A DNA stretch of 64,000 nt. Source: Harpalus rubripes. Taxonomy: Eukaryota > Arthropoda > Insecta > Coleoptera > Carabidae. Under the pieces are notes generated by a model, which saw only the letters and a program-made list of their open reading frames with translations, made no database searches and had not been told where the DNA came from. Numbering within the stretch: position 1 is the first letter of the stretch; each line of letters starts with the position of its first letter. Where the stretch lies: NCBI GenBank assembly GCA_963082715.1, contig OY720456.1, positions 9,579,610-9,643,609 on the forward strand, in the 5' to 3' direction. This document shows, in pieces, positions 50,918 through 62,130 of the stretch. A program made the translations under genes and the position numbers.

Positions 50918-51508
50918 CAAAAATTTGCTCTGCTAATACTACAATTCCAAAAATTATAATTTTTTCGTATTTCTCTTCGTTACATCCATGTGAAGAGCTG
51001 ATTAGATTTTGGTTATAATTGGTCAACCGGAAGTACCCACATTTGAAGATTTATTTGAACAGTATTTCTTTAGAAAACAATGATAAATAACATTTTTTCA
51101 CATTTAATGTTTTTATAAATATTAAAGAATATTTTGTTCTCTATACGATTTGACTGCATTTTATACTTCATATTAAATGGATATAGAGTTAAAAAAATTA
51201 AAGAAATTAAATTTCATAAATTAGCCAGCTATGCTATAACTATTGAAACAGCTACTGTATTAAGAAAATTCTGATTGAAAGATATCAGTATCAAGTACAA
51301 TTGACAGAGTATGTTAGTGTTATAATTTTACTGGAAATATAGGATCTTTTGCTACAAACTTTCTGTATTGAATTTGTATAAAACACATACAACTACCAGC
51401 AGGTAATGTACAAGAAAAAGAATCTTTTCCAAGAAACTTTCTGTACGAAATTTGTACAAAATACATGAAACTGACGGAAGGTAATGTGCTGGCAACATCA
51501 GATTTTTT
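50711..51508 (+). mobile_element. Helentron-like element, family 1, copy E
   Basis: It opens TTTTTACCTTCCGTCACC, has a (GT)n tract at about 50849-50917, the family body, and two 3' tandem units. It ends ACTGACGGAAGGTAATGTGC, then TGGCAACATCAGATTTTTT. The 5' ACCTTCCGTCA and 3' TGACGGAAGGT are perfect reverse complements. Confidence 0.8.
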
Positions 51509-52199
51509 AATAATTATTATTGATTTCAATAAATTAATTTTTAATTGATTAATTATTATATTTATCTATAATAATATATTCATGATTACCGATATATAAT
51601 TTAATGAAATTAATAAAACTAAAATTTTATAACCGTTGCAATCTGTTTAACATTTTTGATTTATTTCTCGTAGCAGCCTGTAAATAGCCAAAATTTACAA
51701 CTCTCTCAGGAACAAAACGCATGTAAACAATAATTTTGGAGTTATTAGAGGCAGTTTTTAATTCTGAACATTTTTTGTACTCACACTTTTGTTCTAAAAT
51801 TAATAGGGCATAAATAACAATCATGAAAATTTTACCATTGTATTTTCTGTAGTCCATAAAAAAATAAACATTCGCTATAAATGTATACTTTCAAAACGTA
51901 AGAATACTCATTTTATGAATCCTTTGAAAATAAAACATTTTAATTTGTTTGGAAACTTTGCATTGACCCGAAGAAAATTATGAAAATGAAGAAGAAAAGT
52001 TTAAATAATAATATTAGGCATATTTATTAAAAAAAATATTATTTTGTTAGAAAAAATCTGAATTCTCTTACAATTTTTTTTAACACAAATACGCGAAACT
52101 AATATTTTTCTTGTAATATTATAAACGTCACTCACATTTATAACTGTTAGGGTTTGTGTAGCCGGTACTTGATGAAACTTTTTAAAAATATAATTATTG
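51509..52199. other. Spacer, nothing recognised
   Basis: AT-rich intronic DNA. No gene or complete element was seen. Confidence 0.4.
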
Positions 52200-52450
52200 A
52201 AATATAACACTTGTTTATCCCACAGATTTATTTCTTATGTTACGATCGTTCCGTCCTTTCGGACATCATCAGGCAAAGATATATATTAAGAAGACAGGTA
52301 TTTATACGTTCCAAACATGTTGAGTAGGGGTAAGTTACTAATATCTAATTGCTCGGAAAACATTGTCAACGAACAATGAAACCCTACTCAACATGTTTGG
52401 AATATATAAATACCTGTCTTCTTAATGTATATCTTTATCTGATGATGATA
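52200..52450. mobile_element. Penelope-type pseudo-LTR palindrome with hammerhead-like motif
   Basis: Inverted arms (TTAAGAAGACAGGTATTTAT and AACATGTTGAGTAGGG; 52262-52326 against 52380-52446). On the minus strand from 52272 the sequence reads CTGATGA, extra T, stem GTCC-GAAA-GGAC, then GGAAC. It resembles the cores of the other Penelope-type repeats here. No coding sequence was seen. Confidence 0.5.
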
Positions 52451-53153
52451 ATTTGTTTACATTTTGCTCACTACGTCATAACCCAGACCCAGATACTTCA
52501 ATAAATGGATTTAATTCTTGTATAAAACCTCTCAATTTCGAAAATCTATTTTTGTCATCTTCTAAAAGTAAATGATCAATAAAATCAAAATTAACTCGAA
52601 TATAGAAACTTTCCTTCAAAGTATTTTGCATATTTAGATAGACTTAAATTCAATATAGGTACGATAGTGTGCAGCACATTACAGAAATTTATGGAAAATG
52701 CATATCGTTTCTTTATTCCATACATATATTCCTAAAGTAATTTTTCGCCTAGTGCGTTTATGTGCAACGAAGACGTGGTACAAATTGTTCCATATTTCTA
52801 TACAGTGCAGGAAACCTCTTTTTTGCTATTTTTTGGCTGGAAGCATCTGATACGAAGCACCAAGGATAAGTGGTGTGCATTTATCATCCCTCTGTAGTTA
52901 TTTCTGCTATATTACTTTCATATATCACTATGAAATATTTTTATTTTATGTCTCAATTTCTTCCGTTTATTACGTTTCTCGCTTCTGCTTTAGAAAAATA
53001 ATAGCAATATAGAAGAAATGAAATTTTTTATTAAAATCTATTATTATTGACAAATTTGTCAAAAGAAAAACATAAAGATAATTAAAGCCTAGTTGTTCCA
53101 AGTTCAGATAAAGTAATAGTTTACTATCTATTAAACAAATTTATTCTACCGTC
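52451..53153. other. Spacer, nothing recognised
   Basis: AT-rich intronic DNA. No gene was seen. Confidence 0.4.
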
Positions 53154-53156
53154 TTA

Positions 53157-53657
53157 GGGCCACTTTTACAATCATTAGATAAACCTCGTATAACGCTATA
53201 CCAGGTATAAAATTGAAAATTGTATTTTACAAACCTCGGATAAACCTCGAATAGAATAAACACCAGTATTTCTTATTTCACGGAAATCGGTCGTATAAAC
53301 CTCGGATAAATTTATCCCTTCTTATAGATACCACGTAAACACAAACGATGTGTTGCTATTCATACGTTTGACAGATCTCAATCAAGTATTTCATCATCAC
53401 TTTCAGAAGCAAAAATATCATTTATATCATCTAACATCGTGAAAAATGCAAATTAGAAGGCAGAAATAATAACAATATTGAAGAAGAATAGTCTAACAAG
53501 AAAATAATTTTATTGTGTCAATACAAACCTATAAAGTGATTTAACGTAATAAAATGCATTGTAAAAGAGTCTTGTTTATCGAAGGTATAATTACTAGGAT
53601 AAAGTTATACCTCCGATAGCTACACCATAGTTTATCCATCAATTGTAAAAGTGGGCC
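53157..53657. mobile_element. PIF/Harbinger-type MITE, 501 bp, TTA target duplication
   Basis: GGGCCACTTTTACAATCATT at the left and GGCCCACTTTTACAATTGAT (reverse complement) at the right. TTA lies at 53154-53156 and 53658-53660. The word AACCTCGGATAAA recurs inside. There is no transposase. Confidence 0.75.
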
Positions 53658-53660
53658 TTA

Positions 53661-54347
53661 CCAAATAAGTTTTTTGGGTTGCTCCATGTTTTTTTATTCT
53701 CCGGATAACTAACTTAAAATTGTATTAGAGTTGGTATTAAAAAGTTGGCTACTTGGCTGTCACAATTTTAATAGAAGTTTGGTTATTTTTTCGCTTTTCT
53801 ATATTTTGGTGCAGTTGTAGATTGAACGTTTAGAAGAGGTGTCAATACAATTTGCAAAAATGAGTGAAAATAATAGAAAGAGCCGTTAATTTTACCACCC
53901 AGGAAATAAATAATCTAATTAAATTAGTCGACAAATACAAAAAAAAAACAATAATAAAAATATAATTGATTCCAATAAGACAGATTCCGTCTCTTGAAAA
54001 AACAGACATCTGCAATCAATTACAAAATTATTTCAATTTTAGATGTGGCTTGTATAAAAAACAAACACTGTATTATTCTGCACGTGGTTGATTTATGAAT
54101 GCCTCCAAAACCACCTACATACGAGTATAATATCATACACCCTGCTGTTGCATAAAAACAAATGTAGAATAATAAGGGTTATTTTTCAAATTATGCTTCC
54201 TTTAAATGTAACAGATAAAAATAATAATTGGTCTTCAATTTTATCTAACAAATAAAGAACTATGTTCTTTGGCATTCAAAATCTCATGAAAAATTCTGTA
54301 TCATCCCATTTTTCAAAATTATCTTTCTCGTACTGAATACTGTTTTA
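53661..54347. other. Spacer, nothing recognised
   Basis: AT-rich intronic DNA. No gene was seen. Confidence 0.4.
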
Positions 54348-54359
54348 GAAAATTAATAT

Positions 54360-55266
54360 GAGAAATATTCGTTTTCCGGGAATGGACTGTGTCATATTTT
54401 GAGTCAGAGCTCAACGTTTCGCCCGCAGTCATATGGGGCATCTTCAGGAGCAAGGGGGATAGTACTGTCTTAAACACGGTTACCCGACGTGTCAACCACG
54501 CTAGAGGCCGAGTTTAAGCAACAAGGAGGGAGACTCAGATTACAAGGTTACCCGACGTGTAAACCACGCTAGAGGCCAAATAAACCAAGTGACGAAGGAA
54601 GGCCGAGAAGACGGTTATATACTAATCTAAAGATACGGTAGATGAGCAGAGCTAATGAGGACCAATGGGAATCGAGTTCGTAATGGTAGATTGGGCGTGT
54701 CGTGTTCCGAGAATCACAGGTTTCCACATGTGACTCAAGAAATAGCCATCATCCCGATTGATGTTATTCGGATGTTTCCATATTTCTAAAGTTTCCCTGT
54801 ATTTACGTCTGTAAAACTCAGGGACAGGAGGTAAAATGCGGGAATTTTCAAATAAGATGTTATGTCCTGTGTTGTGTTGGTGTTCTGCGACCGCAGATGT
54901 TAATACCATACCATTACGCAGACAGCGTTTGTGTTCTGACAATCTAGTGTGAACACTCCTTCCTGTTTCACCTATGTATACTGTGCCGCAAGAACAAGGA
55001 ATACTATAAACACCGGGTGACGACAAGGGTTCGCGCTTATCTTTAGTTTGGGGGCGCGAACCCTTGTCTCCCTCCTTGTTGCTTAAACTCGGCCTCTAGC
55101 GTGGTTGACACGTCGGGTAACCGTGTTTAAGACAGTACTATCCCCCTTGCTCCTGAAGATGCCCCATATGACTGCGGGCGAAACGTTGAGCTCTGACTCA
55201 AAATATGACACAGTCCATTCCCGGAAAACGAATATTTCTCATGACTCAGACTGTGGAAGCCTACGC
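54360..55266 (-). mobile_element. Penelope-like retroelement, 5'-truncated, 12-bp target duplication
   Basis: GAAAATTAATAT is duplicated exactly at 54348-54359 and 55267-55278. The same pseudo-LTR occurs at both ends in opposite orientation (GTTTTCCGGGAATGGACTG at 54372; its mirror ending about 55232). Between them is a minus-strand GIY-YIG endonuclease frame. The reverse transcriptase is missing, so the copy is truncated and joined to an inverted pseudo-LTR, a layout known for Penelope elements. Confidence 0.85.
54652..55076 (-). pseudogene. Penelope GIY-YIG endonuclease domain
   Basis: The frame is open from about 55076 (KGSRPQTKDKREPLSSP) to the stop at 54652. It has GVYSIPCSCG as the GIY part with a Cys pair, VYIGETGRSVHTRLSEHKR with YIG and the conserved Arg, then AVAEHQHNTGHNI, FYRRKYRETLEI and a tail ending TNSIPIGPH. 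The CxC..H..H arrangement is the zinc-finger-like signature of Penelope endonucleases. The domain itself shows no frameshift or stop, but without the reverse transcriptase the element is not autonomous. Whether any protein is made is unknown. Confidence 0.85.
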
Positions 55267-55278
55267 GAAAATTAATAT

Positions 55279-56736
55279 TATCAAAAATGAAAACCAATTC
55301 ATCATCATTGTTGTACTGATTCATTATAATAATAATTAATAATACGAAACAGATTATATCATCAAAACAAAACATACGTTCCCTGTTTCTCATCACTTCG
55401 TGTTTTCGTTCGTGTCCACTCGGTACGATATTCTTTGGTTAAAACTGATAGTTTGACTGAAGACTTCAAGGAGTCAAGTTAATTTTTAAATTGAAAATTA
55501 GTTTGAGGACACATCAAAGGAGGAGGTACAGCTGTTAATCTGCTTAGTATACTTGATAAATATTATACAATAGCCATTCTCTTACAAGACTCAAATTATT
55601 TTTCGGATCGTTCTTATGTATGAAATTAAAATTGTCTACTAAGCTTTTTTTCGGCACATAATAAAAGCTAATTTTCTTACTTTCTTTGACTAAATATACC
55701 CCAAAACACTATGCTGCATTTAAAAAAAACCATTATAAAGTTTTTTGACAAACTGATGGCGGTTAGATGGTTAATTAGTATACGTTGTTCTACGTCAATA
55801 ATAAAAAAATATTACGATTTAAGGAATAACAATTATTAAGACACTAAAACTACAAATCGCTTTCAATTCAGATGTAGATTCGTAAAAAAATAGTTGATAT
55901 AAAAGATTGCTCAGTAACCATATTGTTCTCATAAACTTTGTGTTAATTATGTACAACAAATTATTGTAAATGGAAACTTATATTAGTAAAAATATAATAA
56001 ATAGAAATTACAACGCAACAAAAGTGATTCCTATTAGGCAAAATTTATATTGTATTATTAAAAAAGTGTTTTGATACAGGTATTGTTCAAAAATATTTTT
56101 AATTATCTGAGTATTTAGGAATATTAAAAAATGTTCTGAAAAATTGAATTTCCAAACAAAATGCGAAGCTTTGTAGCGAAACAAGTTGAATAAAAATTAA
56201 AACAACTGAATTTGCAAATTAACAATGGCAGTAAATTAATTAAACCCCAACGTCAACATCAATTCCAAACATTTTCTCCCACAAAGCAAATTATAATTTC
56301 TCTGACATTAACATTGAACTTATTGAAATTTCTTTTTTAAAATAGCGCATTCATATGTGAATTACTTCAATTTCTATCTCGGATATTGTTTTCAAAGGTT
56401 ATTACCATCGATATTCACTTTCGCTCATATAACACGAGAATTATTTAAACTTTCTTTTATAACAGAAAGGAGAATACAGGTTCTTGTAAATGGAAATGTA
56501 TTTTATCGCGGAGCTAAGCTGTTAATCTGCCTGGTATACTTGCGTTACGATAATTCACTACCTTCCAACAAATGGGAGATAATAATCTTGATAATTTATT
56601 TCGTGCATAAATTCTGCAAGGAATATTATATTCCATATCCAATGAAATAAAAGTTGGTGATGATAACAGCTGCATATTCTTATTGGAACGAATCTGAGGT
56701 ATATTACTTCAAACGAAACCTACAAACAAATGCTTA
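55279..56736. other. Spacer, nothing recognised
   Basis: AT-rich intronic DNA. No gene signal was seen. Confidence 0.4.
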
Positions 56737-56870
56737 TACACGGCCGCAAAGCAATGCAGCCGTATTGCGGCCGTGGTGCAGACGTGTCTGCACATTTAAT
56801 TATTGCATTATTCACGTAACAAGATGTGCGGCCATACTTGTTCGCCAAACGGATCCGGTGTGGCCGTGCA
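56737..56870. mobile_element. Short GGCCGC-rich inverted repeat
   Basis: CACGGCCGCAAAGC at the left and GTGTGGCCGTGCA at the right bracket about 130 bp with further GCGGCCGT and GCAGACGTGTCTGC palindromes. It is a probable MITE, with uncertain limits. Confidence 0.4.
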
Positions 56871-57421
56871 TCCGAATATCAATTTTTACTGGAATAGACA
56901 CTTGAATTGACGTCAAACGCAAGAGAGAAATAGAACATCTCGATACCCCCTCCCGTTGTCTTTTCAATCAGTTAGGTATACTGTCAGTGGCTGATAGTTC
57001 TTTGTTTGTATTGCTGTAACCTTAGCAACCACTACTTCTAAAAATGTGGAGATATAAAATATGTTCCGTAACGCAACCGGTTCGACCATATTTACGGTTT
57101 GGTGTTCTGTAAGCCATGAAATTATTTGCCGGTTTTTATTTGGAACGCGATTCCTGAAAAAAGTTGGTAAAAAGTCGGACCACGGCAACCACGACTTAAT
57201 CCTGGTTTCTCTGGTATTTTTACCCCCACTACCGTTACTTTCAAATATCATCATAACAAAATCAAACGATGTCCGTCAATGTCAAATTTCTAAACCGCAT
57301 TTTTAGTGATATTACTAATAATTATTATAGATGTAAGTATGAAAACATTATTTATATTTGATATATTGTTGATTGTGTTATTTTTATTGGCATTATTCAA
57401 CGTTATCATTCATTTGGTTAA

Positions 57422-58142
57422 TTTTTACCTCTCGCTAAGAGAGGTATTCAGCTCATGTTAAAAATCGCATATCCAGATTTTAGTGAATAAGCACATTTTA
57501 AGGTGGATGTTGGATCCACGATTTCTCAAATATTATAACACTTAAGACATTTTTAACTACGGATTCATCAATCTAAGAATAATGGGAAGAGTTAATTAAG
57601 TTTTGGTAACAATTGGACAACCGGAAGTTGTAGTTACAAGAAAAAATCATCTAAATATTATTTATCGAAAATTTATGTAAATACCGAGGTAAATACTTAT
57701 ATTAAAGAACATTAAATTCTTTATTCGATAAATATAAATTTATTATTATATCTTCTATAGATTTAGAGATAAAGAAATGTATATAAAATAATTTGATTTA
57801 AAAAATTTCAGATCAAACTACTTCATGGCAAGAAATTCAAAAATTTGTAATTAATACATAAATGTCACAATGTCACTGTCAAAAATATTTGTATGCCACT
57901 GTCAAAAATATTTGTGCATCATTATGAAAATAAAAAAAGTTTACAACGCAAAAGAATATACATAAAAAAGAATATAAAAGGAATTTGCAAAAATGACGAA
58001 TATAAAGAAATAGAAAAGGAAAGTAGAAAATGAAAATTTCAGGCTATTGAATATAAAGAAAATGTATGTATTGTACATAATTTCTATTAAAATATCCTAT
58101 AGATTTTGCAAATATATGTAAGAATTATTTTGTAGTGGGACA

Positions 58143-58217
<75 letters not shown>

Positions 58218-58297
58218 ATTTAAAAATATTTTTTGTTTTATGCGTACAACCAGGTAAAATATCTGGCGAGAGGTTATGTGCAGGCCACATCAGATTT
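57422..58297 (+). mobile_element. Helentron-like element, family 2, copy d
   Basis: TTTTTACCTCTCGCTAAGAG opens it, but the 5' block is shortened: TAAGGT is followed directly by GGATGTTGG, so the GT microsatellite is deleted. The body is colinear with copy c. A (TA)n array (58146-58213) replaces ATATAT near the 3' end. It ends GGCGAGAGGTTATGTGCAGG and CCACATCAGATTTTT. The insertion point lies in a T-run of the host MITE. Confidence 0.8.
58146..58213. repeat. (TA)n microsatellite
   Basis: About 68 bp of TA repeats inside Helentron copy d, expanded from a short ATATAT present in copies a and c. Confidence 0.95.
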
Positions 58298-58435
58298 TTA
58301 TTTTTGTTAGGTTGTGTCAATTTTAAATGTCATATGATTCAACCGCAATCTGCTCCGAAATGGATGAAAATATTCAAGAACCATGGTGTACCCGGAATCA
58401 AGATACTTGGTTTTGTGGTTTACTTACGGAACATA

Positions 58436-59407
58436 GTAATAATTTGTATAATATACAGACTGGCCAGAATAATATAAAAATACTTAATGATTTTTTGTTA
58501 AATTTGAACTTTTATGAATGAGAAAAGGACTTAAAAATTAACAGTAGCCAAAAATGTTAAGCAACATACCTAAATCAATTATTAGGTGGTTAATGCAATA
58601 ATAAAAATTTATAAATCGTTCTGTAATCTTGATAAGTATAATTTCCTTTGGTTTTGTATGTTTTTTAAAACTTATTTACATTTTTATCAATTACTTGATA
58701 ACGAAAGAAAATCAGAAAATTTTCCATTCTTAATTTTGGATTTTTTTTAACACCCTGAATCAAATTACAAAAACATGGTCCTCCCTTTTGAGACACTTGT
58801 ATAGAACGTTTAGGGGTTGCCCAAATTTGAAGGCCCAATATTTTCATCTCGTTGAATCGTCTGCTAATTTGCCTATCAATTAAAACAAAAAATATAGTAT
58901 CGATATTATAGCATAATTTGTAAGAATTACACACGTTTCAATTTTTCGATGTGACATTTGTTATCTATAGGTAATTAGCAGACAAGAAACAGTTTATCTA
59001 GAGATGAAAATATCGAACCTTATAATGGGATCCTCCGCCATAACAAAAAATAATAAAGCATACAGTTTATACTTAAAATATTACTCAATAAATAACGATA
59101 AAGATAAAAAACTTCTTTCTTGCGCGTACTATAAAAACTGGTGCGAGAAACAAAGCAATAGATGTCACTAAAAATAGTAAAAATGCAGTTAAACTAAATC
59201 AATTATGACTTTTTAATACTACGAATTGCTTCATAGTTAAACAAAATTCATTTAAAATAATAAAAAATAACTTGAACTGAATCCTTGTCTTCGTTATTAA
59301 ATAATAAAAATATGAAAATCCTTATAAGCACTTATTTTTACACGTGCTTTCAGCACACTCCAGACAAACTTTTTTACCTTTAAAAAAGCTCTCTATACTA
59401 CCCTTAC
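58436..59407. other. Intron next to the activation exon, nothing recognised
   Basis: AT-rich DNA on the 3' side of the protease exon donor. No further exon, RNA gene or bounded element was seen. Confidence 0.4.
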
Positions 59408-59519
59408 CTCGAAGATCCTATCCTAATATACGCCTGCCAGGGGAACGACCCGAACCCTGCCTCATCGCCACCTACGATCCTCCTCTGCGCTGTCTGCTTG
59501 GGGTTGGAGATGCCGCACC
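59408..59519 (-). CDS. Trypsin-like serine protease, zymogen activation exon
   Basis: This 112-bp exon is too short for a simple ORF search. It is bounded by a TTTACAG acceptor and a CGAG|GTAAGG donor. After two bases of a split codon it reads CGISNPKQTAQRRIVGGDEA, then GFGSFPWQAYIRIGSS, ending in AG of a split Arg codon. RR|IVGG is the activation cleavage site of S1A proteases, and the new N-terminal Ile inserts into the active site after cleavage. The Cys at the start is where the pro-region stays disulfide-linked to the catalytic chain. AG joins the G at 42269 to give Arg, then CGGSL of the next exon, exactly as in the family. The intron is 17.1 kb. Three visible exons give about 253 residues. 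Pro-region exons upstream were not found before 64000. Confidence 0.93.
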
Positions 59520-59870
59520 CTGTAAACAAAATAATGTAAGCAAATAATGCCACGTTGGCAGGGGCAAGTAGTTAGAAACAAAGCCGCAAGCGCTTCTGTA
59601 CAGCGTTGTTAGATTTAGTTGTCAAAGCAAGGGGTGGGGGTAAATTATAATATGAGGTTAGGGTAGGTTACTTCAATATATTTAATATATTAATAATATT
59701 GATAATACACGCAGGAAATTAAATAAATAATGTACAACACAATACAATATAAAGAACATATAAATAAAATAAATGCTGCGATCTAAAAGCATAAGTGAAT
59801 AAACGAATAAGTGAACAATAATTTTACATGCGGGAAATTTCTCGCCTGTGGTATAGATTAGTGCATGCCA

Positions 59871-59958
59871 TAGCATCTAAATGCCATAGCGCCCAAAGTT
59901 CATAGCATCTAAATTCCACTGCGCCCAAACTTTACAGCGTCTAAAGTCTAAAGGATGC
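59871..59958 (+). repeat. 32-bp tandem repeat, about 2.5 units
   Basis: CATAGCATCTAAATGCCATAG, then CGCCCAAAGTT, repeats as CATAGCATCTAAATTCCACTG, CGCCCAAACTT, with a partial third unit TACAGCGTCTAAAG. Confidence 0.75.
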
Positions 59959-60289
59959 CCCACCACTAATTGTCACAGTCTCTAAATTTGTTCTGGCTTA
60001 TTTCAGTCACTACGAGTGGTAATACAGCAAACTGTAAATATGTCAACATTTATTGTGAATTGTACAACAGATCCAATCTAACCAAACCCAACCAAACCTA
60101 ACCTCTGCTTGGCCACGGTTTTTGAATGATTCGGGCGAAGCGCTTTAAATTTTATATATTGAAATATATTTCTCTTTCAGTGCGTATTCTTCATTTACAT
60201 TACATACCCGTAATGTGTTCGTAAAACATTGTCCAGTATTTATTTGGTTAACTGCTGTTAACTACTATTGGAGTACGTTCCGCGCGGTC

Positions 60290-60756
60290 GTAATTCCACG
60301 CATCGAAATCCCACGCGGTCGAAATATTCGCCACCACTTTCTCCGTTCTGCAGAAATTCAAATATTTCCACGCCGTCGAATCCCACCAGGTCGAAATGTT
60401 ATACCATACAAATCCCTTGCTCCCGTACCGCTCCCTTTATCAATCGTATTGCATTCTGACAATCTATGCTTCGTGGTACTTTCGCGTCAAGGATAATATA
60501 TTCAAAAGATATTTAAAAACATTATATTATTTATACGACCATAATATATAACGAACTATTTAATGGATGAAACAGTAAATAGGATCGATAAAGCGATCGT
60601 GTAAAATTTCGACCGGGTGGGATTCGACGGCGTGGAAATATTTGAATTTCTACAGAACGGACAAGTGGTGGCAGAACATTTCGACCGCGTGGGATTTCGA
60701 TGATTTGGAATATCGACAGCGTGGGATTTCTTTCAACTGCATGGAATTTTCTAAGT
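60290..60756. mobile_element. Foldback repeat built from CGACC/GTGGGATTTCGA motifs
   Basis: Arms at about 60291-60397 and 60606-60712 are inverted (AATATTTCCACGCCGTCGAA against TTCGACGGCGTGGAAATATT; CCACGCGGTCGAAAT against ATTTCGACCGCGTGG). Within each arm the motif (C)GACCGCGTGGGATTTCGA itself recurs. It is noncoding and the family is unknown. Confidence 0.6.
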
Positions 60757-60996
60757 TCATGATCTTACAAAAACATTATTTTGTTCAATTTGAGAGCAAA
60801 AAACTAAAATTTGTATCTACATTTTATAAATTTGTGTACAATGTTGAAAAACTGAATGTAAAAACGAATGTAAAAACGAATGTTCAGCTTGTCAATCTTA
60901 GCACTGCACTTCAAGGTTGAGTGCACAATGGTAAAGTGAAAGGGAAATTGTATTGTACAGTCCAAAGCATAAAGAACAGTACCAATATTCGTTATG

Positions 60997-61000
<4 letters not shown>

Positions 61001-61081
<81 letters not shown>
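61001..61081. repeat. (TA)n microsatellite
   Basis: About 81 bp of uninterrupted TA repeats. Confidence 0.95.
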
Positions 61082-61085
<4 letters not shown>

Positions 61086-61800
61086 GAAGACCACTGTACA
61101 ATCAAGTAAGGTAGTTACATTATAATACCGGTGGCTATTAAAAAATAATCCTGTATGAAACTCTGTAACTGAAATAACGATTTAAAATTTTTATCTGTTG
61201 CAGAAAATGGGTTGTAAAGTATTCCCAGCAAATTTCAAACATTTAGATAAAACACTGTTTTCTAAATTTGCCATTCAATCTTCTATTAGACGATAATAAA
61301 TTTGTCTCACTAAAGCATTATGAACTCTTTATTGTTAGGATACGGTCGTGTATATAAACATATCTATTACAACCGGGGCATTATATGAGGGCATAAGAAA
61401 ACAGCTTTGAAAGCACAACAGAAATCATTTTTAAATTAATTATAATACTTAAAATTGATTATGAAAAGGGCCTTTAAAAGCAATTCACTTTCATCATATA
61501 TGTAAATAGTAAGTACGTCAAATTTCAGACTGCAATGTTTCGCATCGATTTTTGACGGATGACGGATCACTAATTTTCTTTGGAGATGATATTTTTTATC
61601 CACGTTTGAATTTATTTTTGATATTATTTACCGTCACATGTGACACATCCAAAGCAGTAGAAACTCTCTAAAATGTAATAATATTCAGAAATTGCATAAA
61701 AAATAAAGAACTGAGATCTGTCATGTGAAAACGAACCTCGAAATTTAATACTTTCATCTTCTACAGACCGGGAAGACAACAACAACTTATTGTTTTAAAT

Positions 61801-62130
61801 GAATGCGTCCACACCTATGCGGCTGCGGTCCGGTTGCCGGATACTACCGCAGCATGTTGCGGTTTGACCGGACGGTAAATTTGCCGCATGACAACTACAA
61901 CATATAGGAACAAATGCGAGCGTTCACAAGGGTCTGGTTTTGTTTTTTAATAGACAACGTATACTATTTGGGCTCTGTACTAATCAGACATTGGTCAAAC
62001 TGTGTCCGAATCGGGTTGTCAATGCTGCCGTCCTGTTTAGCGTGATATTTGTGGACGCTATATGATTCATCCCGTTTAACCGGATGCGGTTTTACCGGTC
62101 CCGCCAAAACGCATAGTGTGGCCCGAGCCT
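61801..62130. mobile_element. Possible TIR element with CCACAC/GTGTGG ends
   Basis: GCGTCCACACCTATGCGGCTG and CCGGTTGCCGG near the left resemble, in inverse, GGATGCGGTTTTACCGG and CGCATAGTGTGGCCCG at the right. The patch is GC-richer than its flanks. The ends are uncertain. Confidence 0.35.

Larger units (their letters stand above)
57062..58433 (-). mobile_element. Mariner-type MITE (TGTTCCGTAA TIR), copy 3, split by Helentron copy d
   Basis: TIRs TGTTCCGTAACGCAACC and TTACGGAACA are flanked by TA (57060-57061 and 58434-58435). Removing 57422-58297 leaves about 500 bp colinear with copy 1 in reverse orientation. The copy therefore predates the Helentron insertion. Confidence 0.75.
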
